Program-made: the position numbers and the translations under genes
Assembly (NCBI GenBank): GCA_009829735.1
Contig: CM020619.1
Coordinates: forward strand, 28,856,063 to 28,920,062
Direction of reading: 5' to 3'
Origin: Pyropia yezoensis
Taxonomy: Eukaryota > Rhodophyta > Bangiophyceae > Bangiales > Bangiaceae
Length of the DNA: 64,000 nt
In this document: positions 1 to 9,187 of the stretch, one piece after another
Numbering within the stretch: position 1 is the first letter of the stretch
How the letters are laid out: each line of letters starts with the position of its first letter
The notes under the pieces: generated by a model
Databases searched by the model: none
What the model was told of the DNA's origin: nothing
Seen by the model: only the letters and a program-made list of their open reading frames with translations

Positions 1-1
1 G

Positions 2-329
2 GCGGCGGCGCCTGCCGCCGCCCCAACCAAACTCACGAAGCCGAGGTGCATGGTGCACCTGGCTGAGGAGGGGGAACTCCAGGGGCGGCTGGCCGCCATC
101 GGAGTGTCGCCTCCCCCAAGGCGGCCGAATGCGTCACCCACGCCGGCCGGGGCGGGCCCTGCTCGCTCGCAGGGGGAAGTGGGACCTGGCGGATGAACGG
201 TATGCGTGGTGCCAGGTGCTCTTTTCTCCGAAAGATGCTTCGGCGCAAGAGGATGATGGTGCGATCTTTCCTGAGCATCCTTACCTTGCAGACTTCATGG
301 AAGTTCCAATCTCTCAATCGCATACTTAG
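2..329 (+). other. Possible 3' end of an upstream gene
   Basis: The window opens inside GC-rich sequence that stays open in two forward frames. One frame runs from base 2 to a TGA at 194-196 and has an Ala/Pro-rich, plausible protein composition. The other runs to a TAG at 327-329 and its last 50 residues look protein-like, including the string KWDLADERYAWCQ. I recognise neither. At this GC content long open frames arise by chance, so this may be a gene tail, a relic or nothing. The sequence left of the window would decide it. Confidence 0.25.
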
Positions 330-660
330 AATGTATTAAGTACACATGTTTTGGGACAGAGGCCCTGTTGTGACCATCCAAACCTAACCTATCGTCCTCG
401 AGTCAGCGGAGATGCTGGTCTTGGCAGATCCCCACTGGGCAAGCCCGTCCTCATCGGTCAGCCGCCCATCGTCGAGGTGGTCGGCGCCTTCCCGCCGCGC
501 CCCGCGTTCACCGACGAGGAGCGGCCGCGCTGCCCTCAAGCCCCGTATCTGCCTGGCCCTTTCCCGTCTCTCTGCGCTTTGATTCTGTCACATTCCCTCC
601 CTCCCCATTCACCCCGCTCCTCCTCCCTGTGTATCCTCCTCCTCTACTGTCATCCTCATT
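330..660 (+). promoter_or_regulatory. Upstream region and leader of the leucyl-tRNA synthetase gene
   Basis: This stretch separates the possible gene tail from the synthetase start. Its last 120 bases are strongly pyrimidine-rich (runs of CCTCC, CTCC and TCCC), which looks like a 5' untranslated leader. I see no convincing TATA box. Bases 450-545 stay open in the frame of position 351 and read as a fairly natural protein string containing GKPVLIGQPPIVEVVG. This could be a relic exon or chance. Confidence 0.35.
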
Positions 661-3600
661 ATGGGCTCTCGGGTGGCGTTTGCGGCCACTTCGACGGCTG
701 CGTCGCGGCACCTGCGCCACTACTCTGCGGCCGCAACGGCGGCATGTGGCGCGCCACCCCGGCCGTCCGGCTTTGTCACCCGTGGCGCCGCGCTGGGCGC
801 ATGGCGCCGACGGTCGGCGCTGGTGCCCCCTCCCCCCGCAGCCGCCGCGGCGGCGTCCACCGCCGCGGCCGCCGCCGCTGCCGCCCGCCGCCGTCACTCG
901 ACCATGACGGCGACCGCGGGCGGCAATGGCACGGCGGGTTCTTCTCCTTCCTCCTTTCCCTCCCCCCCCTCTTCCCCTGCTACGGTTGCCACAGGCCCCG
1001 CGGGCGCTACGTACGACTTTACCGCCTTGGAGAAGAAGTGGCAGGCCCACTGGGAAGAAGCGGGTACGTTTGCGGTCGACGCAGCGGCGGCGGCGGCGTC
1101 AGGGAAGCCCAAGTTTTATGCCCTGGACATGTTCCCCTATCCGTCTGGGTCGGGCCTCCATGTGGGCCACCCCGAGGGCTACACCGCCACCGATATCATG
1201 GCACGGTACAAGCGCAAGACGGGTCATGCGGTGCTGCACCCCATGGGATGGGACGCGTTTGGCCTCCCCGCTGAGCAGTATGCGCTCGCGACGGGCACCC
1301 ACCCGGCCGACACGACGGCTCGCAACATTGGGCGGTTCCGGGAGCAGCTGCGCTCACTGGGCCTGTCGTACGATTGGGCACGGGAGGTCAACACCTCTGA
1401 GGCGTCCTATTACAAGCACACCCAGTGGATCTTCTTGCAGCTCTTCAAGCGGGGGCTTGCCTACCAGTCGGATGTGGCGGTCAACTGGTGCCCCGCATTG
1501 GGTACCGTCCTCGCCAATGAGGAGGTGATTGACGGGCTTTCTGAGCGGGGTTCCCACCCAGTGGTGCGCAAGCCGATGCGCCAGTGGGTGTTGCGGATCA
1601 CGGCCTACGCGGAACGGCTGCTGGGTGACCTAGAAGGCCTGGACTGGCCCGAGAGCATCAAGGACATGCAGCGCAACTGGATTGGAAAGTCGGTGGGGGC
1701 GGAACTGGTCTTTCCCATCGCAGGCTCGCCCGACTCTGCTGGTGACGAGGCCCCGCGCTCAGCTTCAACGGGCGTTGGCATTGCCGTTTACACCACCCGC
1801 CCCGAGACGGTGTGTGGCGTCACCTACCTGTGCGTTGCGCCCGAGTATGCGGGCCTGGACGCGCTGGTCACCCCCGAGCAGCGCGACGCGGTAGACGCCT
1901 ACGTCGCCGCGGCGGCGGCCAAGAGCGACCGTGAGCGCACGGGCGAGGGTGCCCGCACCAAGTCGGGCGTTGCGACCGGCTCGTTTGCAGTGAACCCCTT
2001 CACCGGTGACGCCGTGCCCGTGTGGGTGGCGGACTACGTACTGGGCGGTGTCGGCACCGGTGCGGTGATGGCAGTACCGGCACACGACAACCGGGACTGG
2101 GCGTTTGCCGCCGCTCACGGACTTCCCTTCGTCGAGGTGGTCGCCGGGGGTGATGTGGCCACCGCTGCCTTCACGGGCGACGGGACGGTGGTCAACTGGG
2201 ACTCGAGCAAGTCGGGGGTGGACCTCAACGGCAAGGCCTCTTCGGAGGCCAAGGCGACGCTGCTGGACCACCTGGGTACCCCCGACGGCGCGGCGCTGGG
2301 GACCCCCCAGACAAATTACAAGCTGCGGGACTGGCTCTTCTCGCGGCAGCGGTACTGGGGTGAGCCCTTCCCGATTGTGTTTGTGGACGGGCAGCCCGAG
2401 GCGGTGGACGAGGCGTCCCTTCCGGTGGTGCTTCCTTCTGTTGAATCGTACGCGCCAACGGGCGACGGCGCGTCACCGCTGGCAGGGGTACCTGGTTGGG
2501 TAGAAACCACCACCACCGACGGGCGGCCGGCGAAGCGGGAAACCAACACCATGCCCCAGTGGGCTGGCAGCTGCTGGTACTACCTCAGGTACATTGACCC
2601 GACCAACGAGGGGCGGCCGGTTGACCCGGCACTTGAAAAGTACTGGATGCCCGTCGACCTCTACGTTGGCGGGGTGGAGCACGCGGTGCTGCATCTCCTC
2701 TACGCCCGCTTTTGGCACAAGGTACTGTACGACTGTGGGGTGGTGTCCACCCTCGAGCCATTTGGGCGTCTGGTCAACCAGGGCATGATTCTCGGGGAGG
2801 TGGAGCTCACCGCCTATCGTACGTCTCCAGAAGACCCAGAAGCGACACCGCCTGTGTGGGTTTCAGCGGCCGACGTTGACACGGCGTCCAACACGGTTAT
2901 CGCGACGGGTGCCCCCGTGGTGCCCGTTTCCGTCACGGCCGCTGAGACTGCTAAGGACGGCGCCGCCGGCGATGCGCTGGTCCTCGCCTCTGACCCGACG
3001 GTTCGTGTGCTGTCCCGTTCCCACAAAATGTCCAAGAGCCGCGGGAACGTTGTCAACCCCGACGCGGTGGTGGCTACGTACGGCGCCGATGCTCTCCGGT
3101 GCTACCTCATGTTTATGGGTCCCCTGGAAGCGGTTAAGCCGTGGGGCACTACCGCCGTCGGCGGGATGGCTCGTTTCCTCGCGCGCGCTTGGCGACTGGT
3201 CATGGCATCCGATGACGTGGCCGCCGGGGACCTAGCGCCGACCTTCACCGACGCGCCCGCCACGGCTGATCAGCGGCGGGTGACGCACGCCCTTATCCGC
3301 CGCGTCAGTGACGACACCGAGGGGATGCGGTTCAACACGGCGCTCGCGGCGCTGATGGAGTTTGTCAACGCGGCGACCAAGTGGTCCACCCGCCCCCGTG
3401 AGTGCCTCGAGCCGTTTGTATCCATGCTCGGCGTCTACGCGCCACACATTGGGGAAGAGCTGTGGGAGCGGCTGGGCCACCCGGCGGGGTCCCTCTCGGA
3501 CGCACCCTGGCCAGAAGCCGTCGAAGCGTACCTTGCTGAGGCCACCAAGGTTATTGTCGTACAGGTCAATGGCAAGGTACGTGCCAAGCTGACGGTCGAC

Positions 3601-3729
3601 GTAGGCGCCGACAAGGATACGGTGCTGGCCGCTGCAGGAGAAGCTGTGGACAAGTGGGTGGGAGGCGGGGCGGTGAAAAAGCAGATCTACGTGCCGGGTA
3701 AGCTGGTGAACTTGGTCGTGCCCAAGTAG
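661..3729 (+). CDS. Leucyl-tRNA synthetase, bacterial/organellar type
   Basis: This 1022-residue protein charges tRNA-Leu with leucine, probably in plastid and/or mitochondrion. Residues 1 to about 100 are Ala/Ser/Arg/Pro-rich with few acidic residues, as expected of a transit peptide. The class I catalytic fold follows: a HIGH-type motif HVGH at 167-170 and KMSKS at 789-793. The CP1 editing domain shows the threonine-rich TTRPET at 378-383 and the pocket VPAHDNRD at 472-479, whose last Asp matches the conserved editing aspartate of bacterial LeuRS. The C-terminal anticodon-binding region and the small terminal domain (VIVVQVNGKVRAKL) are present. The length suits an organellar LeuRS with leader, and there is no intron. 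A second in-frame Met at residue 82 (base 904) could give a shorter form with a different target. The gene converges on the rescue-factor gene 300 bases downstream. Confidence 0.95.
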   Translation: MGSRVAFAATSTAASRHLRHYSAAATAACGAPPRPSGFVTRGAALGAWRRRSALVPPPPAAAAAASTAAAAAAAARRRHSTMTATAGGNGTAGSSPSSFPSPPSSPATVATGPAGATYDFTALEKKWQAHWEEAGTFAVDAAAAAASGKPKFYALDMFPYPSGSGLHVGHPEGYTATDIMARYKRKTGHAVLHPMGWDAFGLPAEQYALATGTHPADTTARNIGRFREQLRSLGLSYDWAREVNTSEASYYKHTQWIFLQLFKRGLAYQSDVAVNWCPALGTVLANEEVIDGLSERGSHPVVRKPMRQWVLRITAYAERLLGDLEGLDWPESIKDMQRNWIGKSVGAELVFPIAGSPDSAGDEAPRSASTGVGIAVYTTRPETVCGVTYLCVAPEYAGLDALVTPEQRDAVDAYVAAAAAKSDRERTGEGARTKSGVATGSFAVNPFTGDAVPVWVADYVLGGVGTGAVMAVPAHDNRDWAFAAAHGLPFVEVVAGGDVATAAFTGDGTVVNWDSSKSGVDLNGKASSEAKATLLDHLGTPDGAALGTPQTNYKLRDWLFSRQRYWGEPFPIVFVDGQPEAVDEASLPVVLPSVESYAPTGDGASPLAGVPGWVETTTTDGRPAKRETNTMPQWAGSCWYYLRYIDPTNEGRPVDPALEKYWMPVDLYVGGVEHAVLHLLYARFWHKVLYDCGVVSTLEPFGRLVNQGMILGEVELTAYRTSPEDPEATPPVWVSAADVDTASNTVIATGAPVVPVSVTAAETAKDGAAGDALVLASDPTVRVLSRSHKMSKSRGNVVNPDAVVATYGADALRCYLMFMGPLEAVKPWGTTAVGGMARFLARAWRLVMASDDVAAGDLAPTFTDAPATADQRRVTHALIRRVSDDTEGMRFNTALAALMEFVNAATKWSTRPRECLEPFVSMLGVYAPHIGEELWERLGHPAGSLSDAPWPEAVEAYLAEATKVIVVQVNGKVRAKLTVDVGADKDTVLAAAGEAVDKWVGGGAVKKQIYVPGKLVNLVVPK

Positions 3730-4029
3730 GGGCGAATGCGCTGTGTGGGAAGGGGGGGCTCGGCGCGGGAGCATTGTTTTGGGGGGCGATGGAGATGAGG
3801 GGGGAAGACACCAGCATCCATATGGCTCGCCACACCGTTCCGCGTAGGCAGCCCTGCCCGCGGGGGCTGGGCACAAGCATCAACATCGATCATCCCCGGC
3901 AGTGTCGCCGCCGTGGGTCCGTTGACAAGCAGCTCGCGTCATGCTTCCTCTCATCCAAATGGCCAGCGCTGGCCCCTCAACTGCGACCAACAATCTCTTC
4001 CCCCCTTCCACCCCAAACCCGCCACTACC
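3730..4029. other. Intergenic space between convergent genes
   Basis: This 300-base gap separates the stop codons of the synthetase (+) and the rescue factor (-), so it must hold both 3' ends. I see no AATAAA signal, no RNA gene and no repeat. A G-rich run lies near 3760-3790. Confidence 0.5.
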
Positions 4030-4791
4030 CTATCCGTCCATCGCCGCGCGGTCTCCCCGGCTCTTAAAGTGCTTCTTAATGCACTTGCGCCGCCGCCGCG
4101 CCTTACGCGCCCGTGCGGCGCTCGCCTCCATGGCCGCTGTCGACGCGGCGCCCCGGACGGCGTCGTCGAGCTTGCGCGCCAGCGCCCGCCGCGCGAGCAC
4201 CCGGTTCCGCGCCTGCGACCGGGAGGCCTGCACCGACACAGACAGGCCCGAGGGGGTGTGCCACAGCTGCACGCACGAGGATGTCTTGTTGATCTTTTGG
4301 CCGCCACGGCCGCTGCCACGCACAAACTTCTCGACGAGGTCCGCCTCGTCGAGGTCGGGAGGGGCGCTCAGGTCGACCGCGTCGCCGTCGCCATCGACGT
4401 CGTCGTGGTCGTCGACATGCTCGTCAGCGCCGCCGCTGCGGCCACCGTCACCACCTAGTTGAGAAGGGCTACCATGCAGGGCCCGCGGCCCACGACACAG
4501 AGCGAATAGGGGGAGGGGAACGGCGCCGGTCCAGCCAGGGAGTGGTGTGGCGGCGAGGCCGCGGAGACCGCGGGGCGCGCCGTGGACCAGCGCCAGCGAG
4601 GCAGGGGGGAGGGCGCGCCGTGCGGAGCAAAGCGCCGTCGGGAAGCTGCCAGCGTCACGGGAGGGGGGCCAAACGCCACCCCCCAGCAGCGGCCGCAGCG
4701 CGCCAGTGGGGGCCGCCAGTGGGGCGGGTCCGCGCCGGCCACCGGAAGGGCCCAGCGACGCGGCTAGGCGAGAGAGGCGGCAGACAAACAT
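4030..4791 (-). CDS. Mitochondrial GGQ ribosome-rescue factor (MTRFR/C12orf65-like)
   Basis: The 253-residue product belongs to the class I release-factor superfamily but lacks codon-recognition domains. It therefore probably frees peptides from stalled organellar ribosomes. Residues 1 to about 110 are rich in Arg, Ala, Pro and Gly with almost no acids, a likely mitochondrial (or plastid) leader. An acidic linker (DEHVDDHDDVDGDGD, about 122-137) follows. The catalytic domain starts near 147 with DEADLVEKFVRGSGRGGQ and has GGQ at 163-165, then the family string KINKTSSCV and helix RNRVLARRALARKL. The C-terminal basic tail (ARKARRRRKCIKKH, about 228-241) is the hallmark of the MTRFR/ICT1 group, where it enters the mRNA channel of the ribosome. 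The basic tail and family length favour MTRFR over ICT1. No intron is seen. Confidence 0.88.
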   Translation of the reverse strand: MFVCRLSRLAASLGPSGGRRGPAPLAAPTGALRPLLGGGVWPPSRDAGSFPTALCSARRALPPASLALVHGAPRGLRGLAATPLPGWTGAVPLPLFALCRGPRALHGSPSQLGGDGGRSGGADEHVDDHDDVDGDGDAVDLSAPPDLDEADLVEKFVRGSGRGGQKINKTSSCVQLWHTPSGLSVSVQASRSQARNRVLARRALARKLDDAVRGAASTAAMEASAARARKARRRRKCIKKHFKSRGDRAAMDG

Positions 4792-6460
4792 GGCCTACAG
4801 GGCATGGTGGGGGGGATGGCTGACGGGGAAGCTCCCGCGGTTGTCAGCGCAAAACACCGGCGGCGACAGCGGCGACAGCGGCAGAGACAACGCAGGTGGT
4901 TTGCGTGTCGGCGGTTGCGGGTGCAGTAGGTACAGAAAAGGATGTGGCACTGGAGGTGGAGCAGCGTCGAAGTTGGGTGGCTGCAGCTGCGGCGATCACC
5001 GCGACGCCTCACCCGACCGGATTGCTCAAACTCTCCAATCAGTGAGCGATATTCATTTCCCCAAACTCATACCCGGATGTGCAAAGTGTCCGCTGCCACT
5101 TGCTAACATGAACGTAACTTTTCCGGGCTCCCTTCGCCGGGTGTTGTCGCGCACACCTGTCACCCGAGCGGGGGCGCGTACCTTGGAGAATTTGTCGAGC
5201 TTTGGACTCGAGCCCACCTGCTGCCGTGAGGACAGGATCGTTGACGGGTAGCCCCCAGTAGCACCAGCGTCGGCAAGCGGTTTCCCTGCGGAGGCGGGGG
5301 AGTCCTGGCTGCTAAGTAGCTGCGCACCACTCGAGGCCAGCAATGGAGTAGAGGAAAGTGGCAGCGCCGTGCGGACTGGGGAACACGGCCTTGAGTTCCC
5401 GGGTGGATCCCTCGGCCAGAGCTCTGACCGAGACCCAATTTTTTTCTCTCCTTCTGCCACCAGCCAGGGCTCTTGTTGCATGCGGACCACCAAGCAGCGC
5501 GTCTGGTAGCCAACCATCCGTCGAGGGCGCCCTGTGATCAGCTTCATTTGCTTCGTATTCTTTGTTGCCCTACGTCTTGCTCAACAGCCTCTTGTCTCTT
5601 GGATTGTGAGTTGACCTCGCTCAAGATCTACACACCATTGTCAGCTGAGCATCCTCATCTCCGTGGCGCTCGTGGTCGAGCGAGCGATACGTCGGTGGCA
5701 TGTAGCGCAGGCCATAGAGCTGGCAGCGCTATCGTTGGGCATCATCGGAGAATAACGCGCCACAAGAGGGCCAGGCTTGCGCATCTGCTGAAGCCTTCCA
5801 GTCGTTCACCATGTAGGGTTTGTCCTGGAAGAAGCCTGACGAGAAGGAACAGGGGACTGTACGACAGGCAGCCTGGGTGGCATCAATCGTCCCCAGTCGG
5901 TCAAAGCCGTTGCCTGCTGCATGGCCATCCACCGCCCAGCCAATGCTTGGGAGCCGGCTCCCGCGCACACCCCAGTAGGCCCGATGGCGCACACGGTGGA
6001 GAAACGGCAACCATGCAGCCCAGCGCATGGGAGGAGAGGGGAAAAAACAAGAAGAGACACTCAAAATAAACAAGCGGCAAGACGGCCTAAAGTAGACAAA
6101 AACACATGGAAAAAAACACCCAAAGCAGAGCAGCCAACATGCAGAAGCAACAGCCACAAACAAAACAAAGAAGAAAGACGGTCTGATCACGACCCGCAAC
6201 AGGGCCGGCACGGTTGTCTTGCCACACCAACGCCACCGCCGCCGCTGCGGATGTGAGCCACCCCTCCTCACCAAGAGGAGAAGCAGCAGCACGCAACAAA
6301 AAAATGGGAGCATTCACCCTCATCGCTGACAAATAAGGCAGCGCCTACACATCCCTACGCTCCCCTGCCCTCCGGTCCGCCCACTTGGGCCACCCACGAC
6401 CCGCCCAGCCAGGTGGCCAACACAGACGGCCCACACTCTTACCCCCCCCCCCCCCCTGAC
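4792..6460. other. Intergenic region with unassigned coding-like stretches
   Basis: This 1.67 kb lies between the 5' end of the rescue-factor gene and the 3' end of the coiled-coil gene. It is less GC-rich than its flanks. A purine- and A-rich block at 6040-6190 (many AAAA and AACAAA strings) could hold the promoter of an unseen transcript or simply be spacer. A run of 15 C lies at 6442-6456, just downstream of the next gene's stop. Two minus-strand stretches look protein-like but are not continuous (see the 5621-5940 entry). No RNA gene is recognised. Confidence 0.4.
5621..5940 (-). pseudogene. Possible broken minus-strand coding remnant
   Basis: Read on the minus strand, 5940 down to 5729 gives a natural-looking protein string that includes GTIDATQAACRTVPCSF and FFQDKPYMVNDWKASADAQA and then meets a stop. 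In a second frame, about 5697 to 5621 reads LYGLRYMPPTYRSLDHERHG and ends at a TGA (5621-5623). Composition and lack of low-complexity bias suggest former or spliced coding sequence. I do not recognise the family. An upstream open stretch at 5053-5547 on the same strand may belong to it. It could be a decayed gene, a transposon piece, or exons of a spliced gene. Confidence 0.2.
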
Positions 6461-7900
6461 TCATGCGGAAACCGCGGGTAGAGTGTCCGTTGTGCCCTCG
6501 ACGGTGGCAACAATCTCGGCAAACTTGCGAAGCGGGCACGTGCCCGGCGGGAGGAGCAGCACCGACGAACCGCCGCCGCCGGGGCGACCAGCCAATGGCG
6601 TGGCGGGCGTCGGCGGCGGCGCGCCACGGCCGCCGCCGCACTCCTCACCACCGCCGCTGTCGCTGCCACTGCCACGGCGGGGTGGCAGCAGGCCACCAAG
6701 GTGGGGCATGGAGCATGCCGGGGTCAGCGGGGAGGAGGAGAGGCAAAGCGGGACGCCGCTCGCGCCGCCGTCGCTACCATCACTGCCCGCAGCAGCGCGA
6801 GCGAGGGCGCCGAGCCCCCCTGGCAGCGGCGACACGCACCCAACCTCCGATGGGGGAGCTCCGGTGCCCCCTCCCCGCCCGCGAGAACCCGCCTGTGCTG
6901 GCGGCGGCGGCGGCGGGGTAGACCATCCGCCTACCCGGGAGGGAAACCCGGCCGTCGCCGTCGCCGCCGGGTCGGGGCTGCCCCCCTCCCCCTGCTCCGC
7001 CGCTTCTGCGCTTGGCGGCACGCCGCTGTCGCCGCCGTCGCCACGGACGCCGCCGCCAACCCCCCCACCGCCACCGCGCGCGGCGACAAGCGCCGCCCAC
7101 ACGGCGGTCAGCCGCCCATTCTCCGCCTCCAGTGCCGCGTTGTCCGCCTCCACCCGCGCAACGAGCGCCAGCTGCCGCGCCACCGCCGCGGCCGCCTCGT
7201 CTCGAGACGCCGTCACGGTGGAGAGGAGCAGGCGGGAGCTGGATTTGGTCCGCCGCCGCCGCGCAGGCGCCGCCGTCGCCGTCGCCGTCGCCGCTTCCGC
7301 CTTGGAGGGGGGGGGGGAGGGTGACGACTCCGAGGGTGCCGCCGCCGCCACCGACAGGGGATTGGATGGGTGCGGAGCCACCATCGGCGCGGGAGCACCA
7401 CCACCCGCCGTCGTGCTCGCTGCCGCGGGGGACGAGGCGCCACCGTCGGCCGCCGTCGCCAAGGACATTGGCGCTGCCGCCGTAGCCGCCGCCGGGGTGC
7501 CCACCGCCGCGACAAACTCCATGGGGGGCTCCACCGCGGCAGCTGCCCGGCGGCGGCCACCGCGGCCGGCCTTGGCCCGACCGCCGCCCCCGCCAGCCGC
7601 CTTGCCGCCACACCCTACCGGCGTGGCCGCGTCCTTGGCCCGTGGCGGCGGCGGCGGTGGGAGCGTCGACCAGTCCACCACCCCGCCCACCGTCATCGGC
7701 GCCGCCGCCGCAGAAATGCTCGGCGCCACCGCGGCCGCAGCCGAATCCTGGTAGGCCGCCGCATCGGAAGGTGTGGCAGCAGCAGCGGCGGCGGCTGCGG
7801 CCGCGGTCGCGGCGATGGAAGCGGTGGGGGAAGGGGTGCCGCGAGGGGTGGGTTTTTGGACCCATCCAGCCGCGACCGAGTGCGCCGGTCGGGAGGCCAT
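6461..7900 (-). CDS. Low-complexity Ala/Gly/Pro-rich protein with a leucine-zipper-like coiled coil
   Basis: A 479-residue protein if it starts at the ATG at 7900-7898, which sits in an excellent context (CCCACCATGG) after a long pyrimidine-rich leader. The open frame extends further upstream, but I prefer this start. Most of the chain is Ala, Gly, Pro and Ser repeats, probably disordered. Near the middle lies a basic cluster (ARRRRTKSSSR) followed by a heptad-patterned helix (VARQLALVARVEADNAALEAENGRLTAVWAAL). This basic-plus-zipper arrangement resembles a bZIP transcription factor, but the invariant N-x7-R spacing of a true bZIP basic region is not evident. The C-terminus has a better conserved look (LPPGTCPLRKFAEIVATVEG). 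It diverges from COQ9. The opposite strand is also open, but has neither the start context nor the coiled coil. Confidence 0.55.
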   Translation of the reverse strand: MASRPAHSVAAGWVQKPTPRGTPSPTASIAATAAAAAAAAAATPSDAAAYQDSAAAAVAPSISAAAAPMTVGGVVDWSTLPPPPPPRAKDAATPVGCGGKAAGGGGGRAKAGRGGRRRAAAAVEPPMEFVAAVGTPAAATAAAPMSLATAADGGASSPAAASTTAGGGAPAPMVAPHPSNPLSVAAAAPSESSPSPPPSKAEAATATATAAPARRRRTKSSSRLLLSTVTASRDEAAAAVARQLALVARVEADNAALEAENGRLTAVWAALVAARGGGGGVGGGVRGDGGDSGVPPSAEAAEQGEGGSPDPAATATAGFPSRVGGWSTPPPPPPAQAGSRGRGGGTGAPPSEVGCVSPLPGGLGALARAAAGSDGSDGGASGVPLCLSSSPLTPACSMPHLGGLLPPRRGSGSDSGGGEECGGGRGAPPPTPATPLAGRPGGGGSSVLLLPPGTCPLRKFAEIVATVEGTTDTLPAVSA

Positions 7901-9187
7901 GGTGGGGGGCGGGGGCAGGGAGGGAAAATGTGGAGGAGAGGGAGATAGGGTGTAGGGGAAAAACAAGAGGGGGGGGGGGGGTGGGATGATGCGCTGGCAG
8001 GGAGTGGTGGGGTGACCCCTTGCTGACCAGCGTGGACGCCGGCGGGGCCGGTGCGGACAACTGTCGAAACGGGTTGACGGCTGCCCGCGAGAAGACGCGG
8101 CGCGTTCGCACCAAAAAACGACGACCACAGGCGTGAGCGCGGACGGAGGTAGCCGGAAGAGGCGGTAGCGTTTTCCCCGCGCGCGCAGGACGGCGGCTCG
8201 TGCTGCACGTGACGCCGTCGATACGGCCTCCCACCCAGGCACTGCCGACGCACCCCCCTCACCGTCGACGGCGCGGCGCGTCACCCCCCCCCCCAGCAGC
8301 TCAGCTGAGTGGGGCCCACCGCCCACACTCGGCGCGTCGACGCCAGCACAGCCGGTAAATAAGCCGGCCTCCCACAAACCGCGGCGGCCAGTGGTGGCCG
8401 AGACGCCCGTCCCGTTAAACATCCGCAGCCACACCCCAAACGCGCGAAAAAAAATGAATACAACCCGGAGTAGCCAATGGGAGGGCGGTACGGCACCACG
8501 AACCGGCGCCGAGGGGCACAGCACCAAGACTTGGCCCCCCCCCGCCACCGTTCAATCCTCTGCCCACCCCCCACCCCACGCCACTGGGCGACGACAAGCG
8601 CAAAGCGGAACAGCAAAACCTCGACGGGGACGGGGGGGCGCCTTGAATCAACGGCAGCGTGGCAGGCAGGAACGTCGGCGGGCGGCGCCTGCCCACACAT
8701 GCCCCCGTCCGTCCAGTGGGGGGGAGGTGGAAGCGAGCCGGAGGCTTGGCCGAGCCCGCCAGCCAATATTGTGTCTCGGTCGATCGGCCTTTGTGAGAGC
8801 GTCCAATGAGAAGGCAAGGGCGGCTAAAAAACCTGGGCCAGATGCAACAGATGACCTCCGGTGTAAGCAATTGGCGGACAGCACGTGCCCACCATCAGTC
8901 CAGTGCTACGATTGTTCGAGGCCCGTGGAAGCTGGAGCTGTTCGGTCCAATAGGCTCCACGTATACTGTACTTACTTCGAACCGGAGACTGAATCTGGGG
9001 GATCTATATGTTCGCATGCTTGGCGATTTCCTCAGCATGCTACATACGGAGCAGTGGTCGTGAACGGCAACCGCGGATGCTTTCGCGTCATCATCCTGAC
9101 CTACCCACCCCTTCTTACCTCTCTTCTCCGGCCGCACCCTTCTAGGTGCGACACCCCTCCTGATTCAATCTTCCAATACCGACCATA
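7901..9187. promoter_or_regulatory. Divergent upstream region between the coiled-coil gene and COQ9
   Basis: This 1,287-base stretch holds the 5' sides of two divergent genes. CCAAT pentamers occur at 8474-8478, 8763-8767, 8803-8807, 8947-8951 and 9173-9177, all on the COQ9 side, a plausible set of CCAAT-box sites. A G-run lies at about 7970-7981, and A-rich AAAAAAATG is near 8450. An open frame at 8391-9188 crosses much of this region but has no recognisable domain. Promoter function is inferred from position alone. Confidence 0.4.

Noticed and set aside
351-1274. 307-codon forward frame overlapping the synthetase start
   Set aside because: It overlaps the LeuRS gene in another frame, and most of its length is an Arg/Pro/Cys-rich shadow. 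Only bases 450-545 look protein-like.
6483-7754. Long forward frame opposite the coiled-coil gene
   Set aside because: At this GC content the opposite strand of an Ala/Gly/Pro-rich gene stays open. It has no good start context and no domain.
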